64,000 bases of DNA from Modestobacter versicolor (GCF_014195485.1 NZ_JACIBU010000001.1:1488001-1552000); one strand, 5' to 3'; positions 8,470 to 18,904 are shown, counted from the first letter of the stretch. Numbers and translations are program-made. Notes: generated from the letters alone by a model not told the origin.

Positions 8470-10353
8470 ATGCCGACGTCCGTCACCATGCCCGCCCTGG
8501 GCGAGAGCGTCACCGAGGGCACGGTCACCCGATGGCTGAAGCAGGAGGGTGACCAGGTCGAGGTCGACGAGCCGCTCCTCGAGGTCTCCACCGACAAGGT
8601 GGACACCGAGATCCCCTCCCCCGCTGCCGGTGTGCTCACCAAGATCGTGGTCGCGGAGGACGAGACCGTCGAGGTGGGCGCCGAGCTGGCGGTCATCGGC
8701 GGGGACGCCGGCGGCGACGGTGCCGCACCGGCCCAGGAGGCACCGGCGCAGGAGGCACCGGCGCAGGAGGCACCGGCCGAGGAGCTCCCGGCCCAGGAGG
8801 CACCCGCGGCCCAGGAGGCGCCTGCCCCGGCTCAGGCCGAGGAGCCGGCGCCGGCCGCCTCGTCGGGTGGTGACTCCGGTGGCTCGTCCGGTGGTGGCTC
8901 TGGTGGTGGCGAGGGCACCAAGGTGACCATGCCGGCCCTGGGCGAGAGCGTCACCGAGGGCACGGTCACCCGGTGGCTGAAGGCCGTCGGCGACGAGGTC
9001 TCCGCCGACGAGCCGCTGCTCGAGGTGTCGACCGACAAGGTCGACACCGAGATCCCCTCCCCCGTCTCGGGCACCCTGCTGTCGATCTCGGTGAACGAGG
9101 ACGAGACCGTCGAGGTCGGCGCGGAGCTCGCCGTCATCGGTGCGGCCGGCGGCTCCTCCGCACCGGCTGCTCCGGCCGCCCCGGCCGAGCCGCAGGGCCA
9201 GTCGCCCGCGCCCGCCGAGGAGGCCCCGGCCCCCGCTCCGCAGGAGGCCCAGCCGACCCCGGTGCAGGCCAAGACGGACACCGGCCAGCCCGGCGCTGAC
9301 TACGGCTCCAGCGGCACGATGCCCACCCAGTCGCCGACCGACCAGCCCTCGCCGGCCGAGGCGGTCGCCCCGGCCTCGCGCCCGGCGGCCCCGGCTCCCT
9401 CCGGTGACGGCGCCGGTGCGTACGTGACCCCGCTGGTCCGCCGGCTCGCCGCCGACCAGGGCGTCGACCTGAGCACCGTCGAGGGCACCGGCGTCGGCGG
9501 CCGGATCCGCAAGCAGGACGTCCTCGCCGCCGCCGAGAAGGCCAAGCAGCCGGCACCCGCCGCTGCCTCCTCCTCGGCTCCGGCCGCCGGGCGCACCCCG
9601 TCGCCGGCTGCCCAGCCGGACTCGGCGCTGCGCGGCCGCACGGAGAAGATGTCGCGGCTGCGGACGGTCATCGCCAAGCGGATGGTCGAGTCGCTGGAGA
9701 TCAGCGCGCAGCTGACCACCGTCGTCGAGGCCGACGTCACCCGGATCGCGAAGCTGCGCGACCAGGTGAAGGCCGACTTCGCCGCCCGCGAGGGCGTCAA
9801 GCTGTCGTTCCTGCCGTTCTTCGCCAAGGCGGCCGTCGAGGCGCTGAAGGCCCACCCGTCGGTCAACTCCTCGGTGGACATGGCGGCCGGCACGGTCACC
9901 TACCACGACGCGGAGAACCTCGGCATCGCCGTCGACACCGAGCGCGGGCTGCTCGTCCCGGTGATCCAGGGCGCCGGTGATCTCAGCATCGCCGGCATCG
10001 CCCGGAAGATCGCCGACCTGGCGGAGCGGACCCGCTCCAACAAGGTCACCCCGGACGAGCTCGGTGGCGGCACCTTCACGCTGACCAACACCGGCAGCCG
10101 GGGCGCGCTGTTCGACACCCCGATCATCAACCAGCCGCAGGTCGCGATCCTCGGCGTCGGCTCGGTGGTGAAGCGCCCGGTCGTCGTGCAGGACCCCGAC
10201 CTCGGTGAGGTCATCGCGGTGCGGTCGATGGTCTACCTGGCCCTGACCTACGACCACCGGATCGTCGACGGTGCGGACGCCGCGCGCTTCCTCACCACGG
10301 TGCGGGAGCGGCTGGAGGCCGGTCAGTTCCACGGCGAGCTCGGCCTGTCCTGA
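8470..10353 (+). CDS. sucB: Dihydrolipoamide acyltransferase E2 with two lipoyl domains
   Basis: E2 core of a 2-oxoacid dehydrogenase complex, annotated in actinobacteria as 2-oxoglutarate dehydrogenase or pyruvate dehydrogenase E2. The 627 residues include lipoyl domain 1 (lipoyl Lys43 in STDKVDTE), an Ala/Pro/Gln-Glu linker, lipoyl domain 2 (Lys190 in the same motif), a second linker, and an E3-binding domain starting near residue 318 ([10 protein letters not shown]). The acyltransferase core contains [15 protein letters not shown] with catalytic His near 596. ATG follows GAGGAGA. Which oxoacid it serves in vivo cannot be told; in mycobacteria the homologous E2 (DlaT) serves pyruvate dehydrogenase. 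Confidence 0.94.
   Translation: MPTSVTMPALGESVTEGTVTRWLKQEGDQVEVDEPLLEVSTDKVDTEIPSPAAGVLTKIVVAEDETVEVGAELAVIGGDAGGDGAAPAQEAPAQEAPAQEAPAEELPAQEAPAAQEAPAPAQAEEPAPAASSGGDSGGSSGGGSGGGEGTKVTMPALGESVTEGTVTRWLKAVGDEVSADEPLLEVSTDKVDTEIPSPVSGTLLSISVNEDETVEVGAELAVIGAAGGSSAPAAPAAPAEPQGQSPAPAEEAPAPAPQEAQPTPVQAKTDTGQPGADYGSSGTMPTQSPTDQPSPAEAVAPASRPAAPAPSGDGAGAYVTPLVRRLAADQGVDLSTVEGTGVGGRIRKQDVLAAAEKAKQPAPAAASSSAPAAGRTPSPAAQPDSALRGRTEKMSRLRTVIAKRMVESLEISAQLTTVVEADVTRIAKLRDQVKADFAAREGVKLSFLPFFAKAAVEALKAHPSVNSSVDMAAGTVTYHDAENLGIAVDTERGLLVPVIQGAGDLSIAGIARKIADLAERTRSNKVTPDELGGGTFTLTNTGSRGALFDTPIINQPQVAILGVGSVVKRPVVVQDPDLGEVIAVRSMVYLALTYDHRIVDGADAARFLTTVRERLEAGQFHGELGLS
8731..8805 (+). repeat. In-frame 15-bp tandem repeats in the sucB linker
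   Basis: Five consecutive 15-base units of the form GCSCAGGAGGCACCG encode APAQE-type pentapeptides; the fourth unit is diverged (GCCGAGGAGCTCCCG). They form the flexible swinging arm between lipoyl domains. The two middle units are identical, so copy number probably varies by slippage. Confidence 0.85.
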
Positions 10354-10361
10354 CCCACCGA

Positions 10362-10393
10362 CGAAGGGCCCCGGCTCCGGCTGGGGCCCTTCG
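10362..10393 (+). terminator. Hairpin after sucB
   Basis: CGAAGGGCCCC and GGGGCCCTTCG form a perfect 11-bp stem around a 10-base loop, starting 9 bases after the sucB stop. It has no T tract, like most terminators in this window. Confidence 0.75.
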
Positions 10394-10447
10394 CCGTCTG
10401 CGCACCCCGCCGGTGCGCTGCCCGCGCACCGACCGAGGGAGCACTCG

Positions 10448-11353
10448 ATGAAGGTCGCCGTCACCGGCTCCTCCGGCCTGATCGGACCCGAGCTGGTCCG
10501 CGCGCTGCGCACGGAGGGGCACGAGGTGCTGCGGCTGGTCCGGCGCACCCCGCGGACCGCGGACGAGCACCGCTGGGAACCGGCCCACCACCGCATCCCG
10601 CCGGGCCTGCTCGACGACGTCGACGCGGTGGTCAACCTGGCCGGCGTCGGGGTGGCGGACCGGCCGTGGACGGCCAAGCGCAAGCGCGAGGTGCTCGCCA
10701 GCCGGGTCGACAGCACGGCCACGGTGAGCCAGGCGCTCGCCCAGGCGGTGGCTGCCGCCCCGGGGCGGGAGCGGGTGCTGCTGTCGGCCTCCGCCGTCGG
10801 CTGGTACGGCGACACCGGCGACCGGGTCGTCGACGAGACGGTCCCCGCGGGCGACGACTTCCTCGCCCGGGTCTGCGTGGAGTGGGAGGCGGCGACCGGC
10901 CCGGCCGTGGCGGCCGGCGTTCGGGTCGCGACGCTGCGCACCGGGCTGGTGCTCGCCCGGGGCGGCCTGCTCGGCCGGCTGCTGCCGCTCTTCCGGCTCG
11001 GGCTCGGTGCCCAGCTGGGCAACGGCCGGCAGTACATGCCGTGGATCAGCCTGCGCGACGAGGTCGACGCGATCGTCTTCCTGCTCACCGCCCCGGTGTC
11101 CGGGCCGGTCAACCTGACCGCGCCCGAGCCGGTGACCAACTCCGTCTTCACCGAGGCGCTCGCCTCGGCCGTGCACCGACGGGCGTTCCTCACCGCTCCC
11201 GCCACCGTCATGCGGCTCGGCCTCGGTGAGCTGGCCCGGGTCGCGCTGCTCTCCGGGCAGCGCGCGGTGCCGGCGGCGCTGCAGCAGGCCGGGTTCGCGC
11301 ACACCCACCCCGACCTCCCCTCGGCGCTGCAGGCCGTCGTCGCCGGCAGGTGA
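10448..11353 (+). CDS. TIGR01777 family NAD-dependent epimerase/dehydratase
   Basis: This 301-residue protein of the extended short-chain dehydrogenase fold shows the nucleotide-binding MKVAVTGSSGLIGPELVRAL, the internal VVNLAGVGVADRPW, and a conserved SASAVGWYGDTGD segment. The C-terminus is the DUF1731-like domain ending HPDLPSALQAVV. Relatives have been linked to plastid or cell-division roles but the reaction is unknown. Start ATG 10448 follows GAGGGAGCA. It is separated from sucB by a terminator, so it is probably its own unit. Confidence 0.88.
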   Translation: MKVAVTGSSGLIGPELVRALRTEGHEVLRLVRRTPRTADEHRWEPAHHRIPPGLLDDVDAVVNLAGVGVADRPWTAKRKREVLASRVDSTATVSQALAQAVAAAPGRERVLLSASAVGWYGDTGDRVVDETVPAGDDFLARVCVEWEAATGPAVAAGVRVATLRTGLVLARGGLLGRLLPLFRLGLGAQLGNGRQYMPWISLRDEVDAIVFLLTAPVSGPVNLTAPEPVTNSVFTEALASAVHRRAFLTAPATVMRLGLGELARVALLSGQRAVPAALQQAGFAHTHPDLPSALQAVVAGR

Positions 11354-13078
11354 TCACGGCTCCACCCGGGCGTCGCTGATCCGCCAGCCGGCGGCGGTCT
11401 GCTCCAGCACCATGCGCACCTGCTCCGCTCCGCGGCCGGCGACCTCGCTCGCCGCGGCGGCACCCGGGTCGGCGGCCGGGACCACGCGGTAGCCGGGCAG
11501 ATCGTCGACCACCCGCAGCTCGACCCGCCCGTCCGCTCCTGGGGCGACCGCGACGACCTCCTGCACCCGCGGGGCGAACCCGGCCAGGACCCGGCCGTCG
11601 GCCCGGAGCGCGGTGACGGCTGCGGTGTCCCTGTCCAGGAGCGGGCTGCCCGCCGGGTAGACGCCGTTGAGCACCGCGGGGTCGGCGGTGGCGAAGGCGG
11701 ACGCCCGGCGCGCGTAGAGCTCGGTGAGCAGGGCAGCCCACCCGGCGGCGTCCGTCGGGGTGGCGGCCGGGGCCGGCTCAGCGCCCGGACCCGCCGTCTG
11801 CCCCGCGCCGTCCGGCTCGGCCCGGCCGTCCGGCTCGGGCGCGTCGTCCGGCTCTGCCACTGCGGGAGGGCCGGCGGGGACCGTCTTCTCCGCTGCGCCC
11901 ACCGGACCGGGCGCGGGTGCCGATCCGGCGACCGGCACGGCCCCGGCCGGCTGGCCACCCCACGAGGCACCCGCCCAGGCAGCACCGGCCAGCCCGGCGC
12001 CCACGGCCACCAGCACCCCGGCGACCACGGCCGAGCGCCGAAGGACGCCGCGCAGCGCACTGCCCAGGCCGTCCGCCCCGGGCACGGGGAGGCGAACGGC
12101 GAGGCCGGCCCGCACCCGGCCCAGCCGCGACGGTGCCGGCGGCGCGGCGTGCGCGGCCCGTGGGCGCAGCCCGGGCACCTGGTGGGTCAGCTCGGTCCGC
12201 GGCCCGAGACCGGTGCGGCCCAGCTCGGCATCGGGCACCCCGGCCACCGGCAGCCGCACCGGCTCCGGCCGGCAGGCGTGCCGCAGGTCCAGGGCGAAGG
12301 CGGCGGCCGAGCCCCGCAGGTGCGGGTCCGGCGACAGCCCCCGGCGGATCACCCGCAGCAGCTCTGCGGGCGCCTCCGGCGCCAGCAGGGCCAGGTCGGG
12401 GAGCTCCCCGACAGCAGCCACCGCCAGCGTCCCGCGGGGGTCGGCCGCGTTCCACGGCGCGATGCCGGTGAGGGCGTGGAACGCCGCGGCCGCCACCCCG
12501 AACACGTCCGAGGCCGGGCCGGGGGCGCCGCCGCGCGCCACGACCGGGTCGACGTAGGCAGGGGTCACCTCCGCCCGCGCCGTGTCGCCGACCAGCCGCG
12601 CGGTGCCCAGGTCGGTGAGCACCGGTCGGCCCTCGGCGGTGAAGACCACGTTCCCCGGGGAGAGGTCGCCGTGCACGACCCCCCGGTCGTGCGCGTGGGC
12701 GAGTGCCGCGGCCACCGGGGCGACGGTGGTGACCACCTCCCCGGCCCGGAGCCGTCCCCTGCGGGCGAGCAGCGCGGCCAGGCTCCCACCGGCCAGCAGC
12801 TCCAGCACCAGGGCGACCTCGGCAGTGCCGCCGCGGACCTCGTGCCGCACCACGTCGAGCAGCCGGACCAGGTGCGGGTGGTCCAGCTCGGCCAGCAGCG
12901 CGGCCTCCCGCTCCTGGCGCTCGGGGTCGCCGCGCACCAGCACCTTGACCGCGACCGGCGGCCCGCCGTCGCGGGGCCGCGCCCGCCACACCTGCCCTGA
13001 GCCGCCCCGGCCGAGCAGCTCCTCCAGCACGTGGCCGGGCACGACGGGGGCCGCGGGCGGGACCGGCTGCACAGGCAT
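11354..13078 (-). CDS. Membrane serine/threonine protein kinase with extracytoplasmic NTF2-like domain
   Basis: The 574 residues hold a cytoplasmic kinase domain: Gly loop GRGGSG (24-29), beta-3 Lys45 in VAVKVLV, catalytic HGDLSPGN (Asp138) and DLG at 156-158. HGD replaces HRD and DLG replaces DFG, a non-RD kinase that may not need activation-loop phosphorylation. After a variable juxtamembrane region comes one helix (about 348-370), a Pro/Glu/Ala linker and an outside domain of about 130 residues that resembles SnoaL/NTF2 folds (LLTELYARRASAF to WRISDARVEP). The ATG at 13078 is chosen because TACGGT lies 7 bases upstream; the frame to 13204 would overlap the divergent gene. Confidence 0.85.
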   Translation of the reverse strand: MPVQPVPPAAPVVPGHVLEELLGRGGSGQVWRARPRDGGPPVAVKVLVRGDPERQEREAALLAELDHPHLVRLLDVVRHEVRGGTAEVALVLELLAGGSLAALLARRGRLRAGEVVTTVAPVAAALAHAHDRGVVHGDLSPGNVVFTAEGRPVLTDLGTARLVGDTARAEVTPAYVDPVVARGGAPGPASDVFGVAAAAFHALTGIAPWNAADPRGTLAVAAVGELPDLALLAPEAPAELLRVIRRGLSPDPHLRGSAAAFALDLRHACRPEPVRLPVAGVPDAELGRTGLGPRTELTHQVPGLRPRAAHAAPPAPSRLGRVRAGLAVRLPVPGADGLGSALRGVLRRSAVVAGVLVAVGAGLAGAAWAGASWGGQPAGAVPVAGSAPAPGPVGAAEKTVPAGPPAVAEPDDAPEPDGRAEPDGAGQTAGPGAEPAPAATPTDAAGWAALLTELYARRASAFATADPAVLNGVYPAGSPLLDRDTAAVTALRADGRVLAGFAPRVQEVVAVAPGADGRVELRVVDDLPGYRVVPAADPGAAAASEVAGRGAEQVRMVLEQTAAGWRISDARVEP

Positions 13079-13197
13079 GCCGGGGACCGTAGGGCTGTCG
13101 GCCGACCCGGTGCCGGCGTCGTCCACAGGCCGGGGTCCCGTCCACAGCCTGCGGCGTGGGCGGGACGGCCGTCCCGCCCAGCGCCTAGGTTCGGGCC

Positions 13198-14457
13198 ATG
13201 TCACTGCCCTCCCGCGCCGAGGTGGTCGTGGTCGGCGCCGGCCTCGCCGGTCTGTCCGCTGCCACGCGGCTGGCCGCCGCCGGACGCGACGTGCACCTGG
13301 TCGACGCGGCCGAGCACGCCGGTGGCCGGCTGGCGACCTCGCGGGTCGACGGCTTCCTGGTCGACCGCGGCTTCCAGGTGCTGAACACCGGCTACCCGCG
13401 GGTCGCCGACCTGGACCTCCCGGCGCTGGACCTCGGCTGGTTCTGGACCGGGGCCGTCGTGCGGGTCGACGGGCGGGCGCACCGGTTCGTCGACCCGCGG
13501 CAGCACCCGACCGCCCTGCCGGCGACGCTGCGCACGCCGCTGGGCGGCCCGCACCGGCTGGCCGCGCTCGGCGCCTTCTCCGCCCGGGCCGGCTACGCCC
13601 CGGTCTCCCGGCTGCTCACCGCGCCCGAACGCTCGGCGGCCGAGCACCTCCGCTCGGCCGGGGTCGGCGAGCAGGCGCTGGAGACGTTCCTCCGCCCGTT
13701 CCTCGCCGGGGTGCTGCTGGAGGACCGCCTGGAGACCTCCAGCCGGTACCTGGACCTGGTCTGGCGCAGCTTCGTCCGCGGCCGGGTCGGGCTCCCCGCC
13801 CGCGGCATGCAGTCCGTCGGCGAGCAGCTGGCCGGACGGCTCCCCGCCGGGCGGGTGCACCTGGGCACCCGGGTCACCGCGGTCGACGGCCGGTCAGTCA
13901 CCACCGGTGCCGGGACGACGGTGGCGGACGCCGTCGTGGTGGCCACCGACCCCGACACCGCGGCCGGGCTGCTGCCGGGCCTGCAGGCCGCCGCGCCCCG
14001 GCAGGTCACCACCCACCTGCACGTGCTGCCGGCCTCGCCATGGCAGGCGCCGCTCATCGTGCTCGGCGCACCCGGCGGGCAGCTGGTCAACACCGTCGTG
14101 GTCTCCGACGCCCAGCCCGCCTACAGCCCCGACGGCCGGGCCCTGGTCGCCAGCTCGACGCTCTCCCCCACCCGTGAGGCCGGCGTCCGCACCGAGATCG
14201 CCCGCACCCACGACGTGGCGGAGACCGACCTCGAGCACCTGACCACCGTCACCGTGCTCGGCGCCCAGCCGGCCGCCACTCCCCCGCTGCAGCACCGGCG
14301 GCCGGTCGACCTGGGCGACGGGTTGTTCGTCTGCGGCGACCACCGGGACACCCCGTCGATCCAGGGTGCGATGGCCAGCGGCGCCCGGACGGCGCGGGCC
14401 GTGCTGCGGAGGCTCAGCCGGTCTGCGGCACCGGCGAGCGACCGGGGGCCGGCCTGA
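13198..14457 (+). CDS. FAD-dependent amine oxidase/desaturase-like protein
   Basis: This 419-residue flavoprotein begins with a Rossmann motif VVGAGLAGLSAATRLAAAG followed by Glu/Asp-type FAD contacts (VDAAEHAGGRLAT). It ends with the family C-terminal FAD motif GLFVCGDHRDTPSIQGAMASG. The overall plan matches protoporphyrinogen-oxidase/phytoene-desaturase-like proteins; the substrate is unknown and no carotenoid or haem genes lie beside it. ATG at 13198 is 6 bases after TAGGTT (13186-13191), a leaderless start divergent from the kinase. The next gene overlaps it as TGATG, so both are cotranslated. Confidence 0.88.
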   Translation: MSLPSRAEVVVVGAGLAGLSAATRLAAAGRDVHLVDAAEHAGGRLATSRVDGFLVDRGFQVLNTGYPRVADLDLPALDLGWFWTGAVVRVDGRAHRFVDPRQHPTALPATLRTPLGGPHRLAALGAFSARAGYAPVSRLLTAPERSAAEHLRSAGVGEQALETFLRPFLAGVLLEDRLETSSRYLDLVWRSFVRGRVGLPARGMQSVGEQLAGRLPAGRVHLGTRVTAVDGRSVTTGAGTTVADAVVVATDPDTAAGLLPGLQAAAPRQVTTHLHVLPASPWQAPLIVLGAPGGQLVNTVVVSDAQPAYSPDGRALVASSTLSPTREAGVRTEIARTHDVAETDLEHLTTVTVLGAQPAATPPLQHRRPVDLGDGLFVCGDHRDTPSIQGAMASGARTARAVLRRLSRSAAPASDRGPA

Positions 14458-15191
14458 TGGCCGCGACCGCACCCACCGTGCTGGCCACCAGCATCGGCTT
14501 CGACTCCCGTGGCCGCGGGCCCACCGACTGGGCTCCCGGCCCGGTGTTCGACCTGGCCTTCCAGCTCGCCGGCGACCCGGTGCGCCCGCGGATCTGCCAC
14601 CTCGCCACCGCCACCGGCGACGACCCGGCCCGCGTCGCCGGGTTCTACGGCGCGTTCGCCGGCCGCGACGTCGCCGTCTCGCACCTGAGCCTGTTCCCGA
14701 TGCCGACGGTCGCCGACGTCCGCGCCCACCTGCTGGCCCAGGACGTGGTGTGGGTGGGCGGCGGCAGCGTGGCCAACCTGCTCGCCGTCTGGCGGGTGCA
14801 CGGCCTGGACGAGGTGTTCCGCGAGGTGTGGCAGGCCGGGGTGGTGCTCGGCGGGGTGTCGGCCGGCTCGCTGTGCTGGCACGTCGGGGGCACCACCGAC
14901 AGCTTCGGCCCGGACCTGCGACCGGTCACCGACGGGCTGGGGCTGCTGCCGTTCAGCAACAGCGTGCACCACGACTCCGAGCCCCGGCGGCGCCCGCTCT
15001 ACCAGCGGCTGGTGGCCGACGGGACGCTGCCGGCCGGGCACGCCACCGACGACGGCGTCGGCCTGGTGTACCGCGGCACCGACCTGGTGGAGGCCGTCGC
15101 CGACCGCCCCGGCGCGGCCGCCTACCGGGTCGAACCCGGGCCCGACGGCACCGCGGTCGAGACCCGGGTGGCACCCCGGCGGCTGCGTTGA
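14457..15191 (+). CDS. pepE: Peptidase E-like S51 serine peptidase
   Basis: This 244-residue protein has the S51 fold, which cleaves Asp-X dipeptides in enteric PepE. The nucleophile elbow GGVSAGSLCW carries the catalytic Ser, and a His lies in NSVHHDSEPR. The glycine-rich WVGGGSVANLLAVW segment builds the oxyanion region. It overlaps the preceding FAD oxidoreductase by one base (TGATG), so the two proteins are made together. No terminator separates it from lipB, which however has its own promoter. Actinobacterial relatives often lack proven Asp-dipeptidase activity. Confidence 0.88.
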   Translation: MAATAPTVLATSIGFDSRGRGPTDWAPGPVFDLAFQLAGDPVRPRICHLATATGDDPARVAGFYGAFAGRDVAVSHLSLFPMPTVADVRAHLLAQDVVWVGGGSVANLLAVWRVHGLDEVFREVWQAGVVLGGVSAGSLCWHVGGTTDSFGPDLRPVTDGLGLLPFSNSVHHDSEPRRRPLYQRLVADGTLPAGHATDDGVGLVYRGTDLVEAVADRPGAAAYRVEPGPDGTAVETRVAPRRLR

Positions 15192-15231
15192 GGCGCGGGA
15201 CGGACGCCGGGAACGGGCATAGGCTCAGCCG

Positions 15232-15876
15232 GTGAGCGAACTGCGAGTGGTGCGGGCGGGCACGGTCCCCTACGAGGACGCGTGGGCGTGGCAGCGCGAG
15301 CTGCACGAGGCGCGCGTGGCGGGCACCGGTCCGGACACGTTGCTCCTGCTGGAGCACCCGCCGGTCTACACCGCCGGCAAGCGGACCGAGCCGCACGAGC
15401 GGCCCTTCGACGGCACGCCGGTCATCGACGTCGACCGCGGCGGCAAGATCACCTGGCACGGTCCCGGCCAGCTGGTCGGCTACCCGATCGTCGCGCTGCC
15501 CGACCCGGTTGACGTGGTCGCCCACGTCCGCCGGATGGAGCAGGCGCTGATGGGCGTCTGCTCTGCCCTGGGCGTGGCCACCGAGCAGGTGGAGGGCCGC
15601 AGCGGCGTGTGGGTGCGCGCCGACGACCGGGGCCCCGACCGCAAGGTCGCCGCGATCGGGGTGCGGGTCGCCCGGGGCGTCACCATGCACGGCTTCGCGC
15701 TCAACTGCGATCCCGACATGGCGGCCTTCACCAACATGGTCCCGTGCGGCATCCCCGACGCCGGCGCCACCTCGCTCAGCGCCGAGCTCGGCCGCGACGT
15801 GCCGGTGGCCGAGGTCATCGACACCGTCGAGCAGGCGATGCGCGAGGTCCTGGGCGCCCCCGTCCCCGCCCGCTGA
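15232..15876 (+). CDS. lipB: Octanoyl-ACP:protein octanoyltransferase
   Basis: LipB moves the octanoyl chain from ACP to lipoyl domains of E2 and H proteins; LipA then inserts sulphur. The 214 residues show [17 protein letters not shown], the Lys-containing KVAAIGVRV, the MHGFALN strand, and the acyl-accepting Cys in [12 protein letters not shown]. The GTG start is 6 bases after TAGGCT (15220-15225) with no ribosome site, so it is probably leaderless. lipA lies 8 kb downstream, and likely clients are the E2 at 8470-10353 and the H protein partner of gcvT. Confidence 0.96.
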   Translation: MSELRVVRAGTVPYEDAWAWQRELHEARVAGTGPDTLLLLEHPPVYTAGKRTEPHERPFDGTPVIDVDRGGKITWHGPGQLVGYPIVALPDPVDVVAHVRRMEQALMGVCSALGVATEQVEGRSGVWVRADDRGPDRKVAAIGVRVARGVTMHGFALNCDPDMAAFTNMVPCGIPDAGATSLSAELGRDVPVAEVIDTVEQAMREVLGAPVPAR

Positions 15877-15877
15877 C

Positions 15878-15920
15878 GGTCCCGTCCTCCTCGCGCACCC
15901 GGGCCGAGGAGGACGGGGCC
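15878..15920. terminator. Bidirectional hairpin between lipB and leuS
   Basis: CCCGTCCTCCTCG (15881-15893) pairs with CGAGGAGGACGGG (15905-15917) around an 11-base loop, and flanking GGT/GCC extend it. It sits between convergent stops and can serve both genes. Confidence 0.8.
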
Positions 15921-15925
15921 GGGGG

Positions 15926-18811
15926 CTACCCGACGACGAAGTTGACCAGCCGGCCAGGCACCGCGATGACCCGGCGGACGGTCTTGCCGTCCAGCTGCGC
16001 GGCGACCTTCTCGTCGGCCCGCGCCGCCGCCTCCAGCGCCGCGGCGTCCGCGTCGGCCGGCACGGCCACCTGGGCGCGCACCTTGCCGTTGACCTGGACC
16101 GCGACCTCGACGGTGTCGTCGACCAGCCACTGCGGGTCGGCCACCGGGAACGACGCCCAGGCCACCGAGCCGGTGTGCCCCAGCCGGGCCCACAGCTCCT
16201 CGGCCAGGTGCGGCGCCAGCGGGGCGACCAGCAGGACCAGCGACTCGGCCACCTCGCGCGGCACCGGGCTCCCCGGCTGGTACGCCGAGGTCAGGTGGTT
16301 GGTCAGCTCGGTGACCCGGGCGATCGCGATGTTGAACCGCTGGGTCGACATGCCGTCCCGGACCGCTTCGATGGTCCGGTGCAGCGCGCGGTTGGTCTCG
16401 TCGTCGGCCGCCACGTCAGCAGCCCGCACCGCGCCGGTCTCCTCGTCGAGGACCACCCGCCAGATGCGCTGCAGCAGCCGCTGAGACCCCACGGCCGCCT
16501 TCGTCTCCCACGGCCGGGACTGGTCCAGCGGGCCGGTCGACATCTCGTAGACCCGGAAGGTGTCCGCGCCGAACAGGGCGATCATGTCGTCGGGCGTGAC
16601 GACGTTCTTCAGGCTCTTGCCCATCTTCCCGTACTCGCGGGTGACCGGCTGCCCCTCGTAGAAGAACTGGCCGTCGACCTCCACGACCTCCGCCGCCGGC
16701 ACGTAGAAGCCGCGGGCGTCGGTGTAGGCGAAGGCGGAGATGTAGCCCTGGTTCACCAGCCGGCGGAACGGCTCCTCGCTGGAGACGAACCCCAGGTCGA
16801 ACAGCACCTTGTGCCAGAACCGGGCGTACAGCAGGTGCAGCACCGCGTGCTCGACACCGCCGACGTACAGGTCCACGCCGCCGACGTCGCCGGGCTCGCG
16901 CGGGCCCATCCAGTACCGCTCCAGCTCCGGGTCGACGAACCGCTCGTCGTCGGCCGGGTCCAGGTAGCGCAGGTAGTACCAGCACGAGCCCGCCCAGTTG
17001 GGCATCGTGTTGGTCTCCCGGCGGTAGGACCGCACACCGTCGCCGAGGTCCAGCTCCACCGTCGTCCACTCGGTCGCCCGGGACAGCGGCGGCTCGGGGG
17101 CGGAGGTGGCGTCGTCGTCGGCGAAGGTCTTCGGCGAGTAGTCGTCGACGTCGGGCAGCAGCACCGGCAGCATCGTCTCGGGGACGGCGATCGGCAGGTC
17201 GTCGGCGTCGTAGACGATCGGGAACGGCTCGCCCCAGTACCGCTGCCGGCTGAACAGCCAGTCGCGCAGCTTGTAGGTGGTGGTCGCCTCGCCGTGCCCA
17301 CCTCCCACCAGCCACTCGGTGACGGCGGCGATGGCCGCGGCCTTGTCCAGCCCGTCCAGCGAGAGCTGCTCGTTCGAGCTGTTGATCATCGGGCCGGTGC
17401 CGGTGTAGGCGCCGCCGTCGAAGTCGGCCGGGGGCTGCACGGTGCGCACGACCGGCAGGCCGAACACCTGGGCGAAATCCCAGTCCCGGGTGTCCTCGCC
17501 GGGCACGGCCATGATCGCGCCGGTGCCGTAGCCGGTCAGCACGTAGTCGGCGATGAACACCGGCAGGTCGGCGCCGGTCAGCGGGTTGCGGGCGGTGACG
17601 CCCAGCCACACGCCGGTCTTGTCCCGGCCCTCGGACTGGCGGTCCAGCTCGGACCGGCGGGAGGCCTGCTTCTGGTAGGCGGCCACCGCCTCGGCCGGGG
17701 TCGCTGCGCCGGTGGTCCACCGCTCGTCGGTGCCGGCCGGCCACTCGCCGGCGGTGAGCGTCCCGACCAGCGGGTGCTCGGGAGCCAGCACCAGGTAGGT
17801 GGCGCCGAACAGGGTGTCCGGCCGGGTGGTGAACACCTCGACGGTCTCCGCGCCGGCGGCGAACCGGATCCGCGCACCGGTCGACCGGCCGATCCAGTTG
17901 CGCTGCATCTGCTTCAGCGAGTCCGACCAGTCCAGCCGGTCCAGGTCGGTCAGCAGCCGCTCCGCGTAGGCGGTGATCCGCATCATCCACTGGGTCAGCG
18001 GACGGCGGAACACCGGGAAGTTGCCCCGCTCCGAGCGGCCGTCGGCGGTGACCTCCTCGTTGGACAGCACCGTGCCCAGGCCCGGGCACCAGTTCACCGG
18101 CGCCTCGTGCCGGTAGGCCAGCCGGTGCGCGTCGACGACCCGGCGCCGCTCGACCTCCGACAGCTGCGACCAGCTGCGCCCCTCGGGCAGCGTGCCGGCC
18201 ATCGGCTCCCGGGTGCCGGCGTCCAGCTCGGCGACCAGCTCGGCGATCGGGCGGGCCCGGTCGGACTCGGCGTCGAACCAGGCCTCGAACACCTGCCGGA
18301 AGATCCACTGGGTCCACTTGTAGTAGCCCGGGTCGATCGTGGCGAAGGTCCGCCGGGTGTCGTGGTCGACGCCCAGCCGGCGCAGCTGCGCCCGGATGGC
18401 CGCGATGTTGGCCTCCGTCGTGACCCGCGGGTGCTGGCCGGTCTGCACCGCGTACTGCTCGGCGGGCAGGCCAAAGGCGTCGTACCCCATCGGGTGCAGC
18501 ACGTTGCGCCCGTCCATCCGCAGGAAGCGGCTGGTCACGTCGGTGCCCAGGTAGCCCAGCGGGTGCCCGACGTGCAGCCCGGCACCCGAGGGGTACGGGA
18601 ACATGTCCATCAGGAACGCCTTGGGCCGGTCGGCGACCCGCTCGAAGCCCTCGCTCAGCCGGCCGACCGGGTTCGGCGTGTGGAAGGTCCCCTCGGCGTC
18701 CCAGCGGTCCTGCCAGGCGAGCTCGATCTGCTGCGCCAGCGCTGGGGTGTACCGGTGCGGCGGCACCCCGTCGGCGGACGGGTCGGTGCTCGGGCTGGCC
18801 GTCTGGCTCAT
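15926..18811 (-). CDS. leuS: Leucyl-tRNA synthetase
   Basis: Class I aminoacyl-tRNA synthetase charging tRNA-Leu. The 961 residues have the HIGH-equivalent HVGH in [16 protein letters not shown], a central CP1 editing domain (including [19 protein letters not shown]), and a KMSKS-type loop as [11 protein letters not shown]. The C-terminal anticodon-binding and tail domains end in a VNGKVRAQV motif typical of LeuS. Upstream on the same strand lie a promoter, a leucine-rich leader ORF and a T-tract terminator, so expression is probably attenuated according to Leu-tRNA charging. ATG at 18811 follows CCAGGAGCACCGACC. Confidence 0.97.
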   Translation of the reverse strand: MSQTASPSTDPSADGVPPHRYTPALAQQIELAWQDRWDAEGTFHTPNPVGRLSEGFERVADRPKAFLMDMFPYPSGAGLHVGHPLGYLGTDVTSRFLRMDGRNVLHPMGYDAFGLPAEQYAVQTGQHPRVTTEANIAAIRAQLRRLGVDHDTRRTFATIDPGYYKWTQWIFRQVFEAWFDAESDRARPIAELVAELDAGTREPMAGTLPEGRSWSQLSEVERRRVVDAHRLAYRHEAPVNWCPGLGTVLSNEEVTADGRSERGNFPVFRRPLTQWMMRITAYAERLLTDLDRLDWSDSLKQMQRNWIGRSTGARIRFAAGAETVEVFTTRPDTLFGATYLVLAPEHPLVGTLTAGEWPAGTDERWTTGAATPAEAVAAYQKQASRRSELDRQSEGRDKTGVWLGVTARNPLTGADLPVFIADYVLTGYGTGAIMAVPGEDTRDWDFAQVFGLPVVRTVQPPADFDGGAYTGTGPMINSSNEQLSLDGLDKAAAIAAVTEWLVGGGHGEATTTYKLRDWLFSRQRYWGEPFPIVYDADDLPIAVPETMLPVLLPDVDDYSPKTFADDDATSAPEPPLSRATEWTTVELDLGDGVRSYRRETNTMPNWAGSCWYYLRYLDPADDERFVDPELERYWMGPREPGDVGGVDLYVGGVEHAVLHLLYARFWHKVLFDLGFVSSEEPFRRLVNQGYISAFAYTDARGFYVPAAEVVEVDGQFFYEGQPVTREYGKMGKSLKNVVTPDDMIALFGADTFRVYEMSTGPLDQSRPWETKAAVGSQRLLQRIWRVVLDEETGAVRAADVAADDETNRALHRTIEAVRDGMSTQRFNIAIARVTELTNHLTSAYQPGSPVPREVAESLVLLVAPLAPHLAEELWARLGHTGSVAWASFPVADPQWLVDDTVEVAVQVNGKVRAQVAVPADADAAALEAAARADEKVAAQLDGKTVRRVIAVPGRLVNFVVG

Positions 18812-18852
18812 GGTCGGTGCTCCTGGGTCCTGGCGATCTGGTGTGCGGGCAG

Positions 18853-18878
18853 AAAAAAACCCCTCACGCAGGAGGGGT
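18853..18878 (-). terminator. Intrinsic terminator in the leuS leader (attenuator)
   Basis: On the minus strand ACCCCTC pairs with GAGGGGT around CTGCGT, followed by seven T residues. It is the only hairpin-plus-T-run I found in the window; the other terminator-like hairpins lack a T run. It lies between the leader peptide stop and leuS, so it must be read through to express leuS. An upstream inverted repeat CGCCGTGC...GCACGGCG (about 18880-18915) overlaps the leader stop and could be the competing helix. Confidence 0.85.
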
Positions 18879-18904
18879 CGCCGTGCCGTCTGATCGGTGT
18901 CAGG

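Noticed and set aside
7129..12060. 1643-codon open frame on the minus strand
   Set aside because: It runs antisense through lpdA, sucB, the epimerase and part of the kinase. Long antisense frames are expected at this GC content; its product is low-complexity and matches no family.
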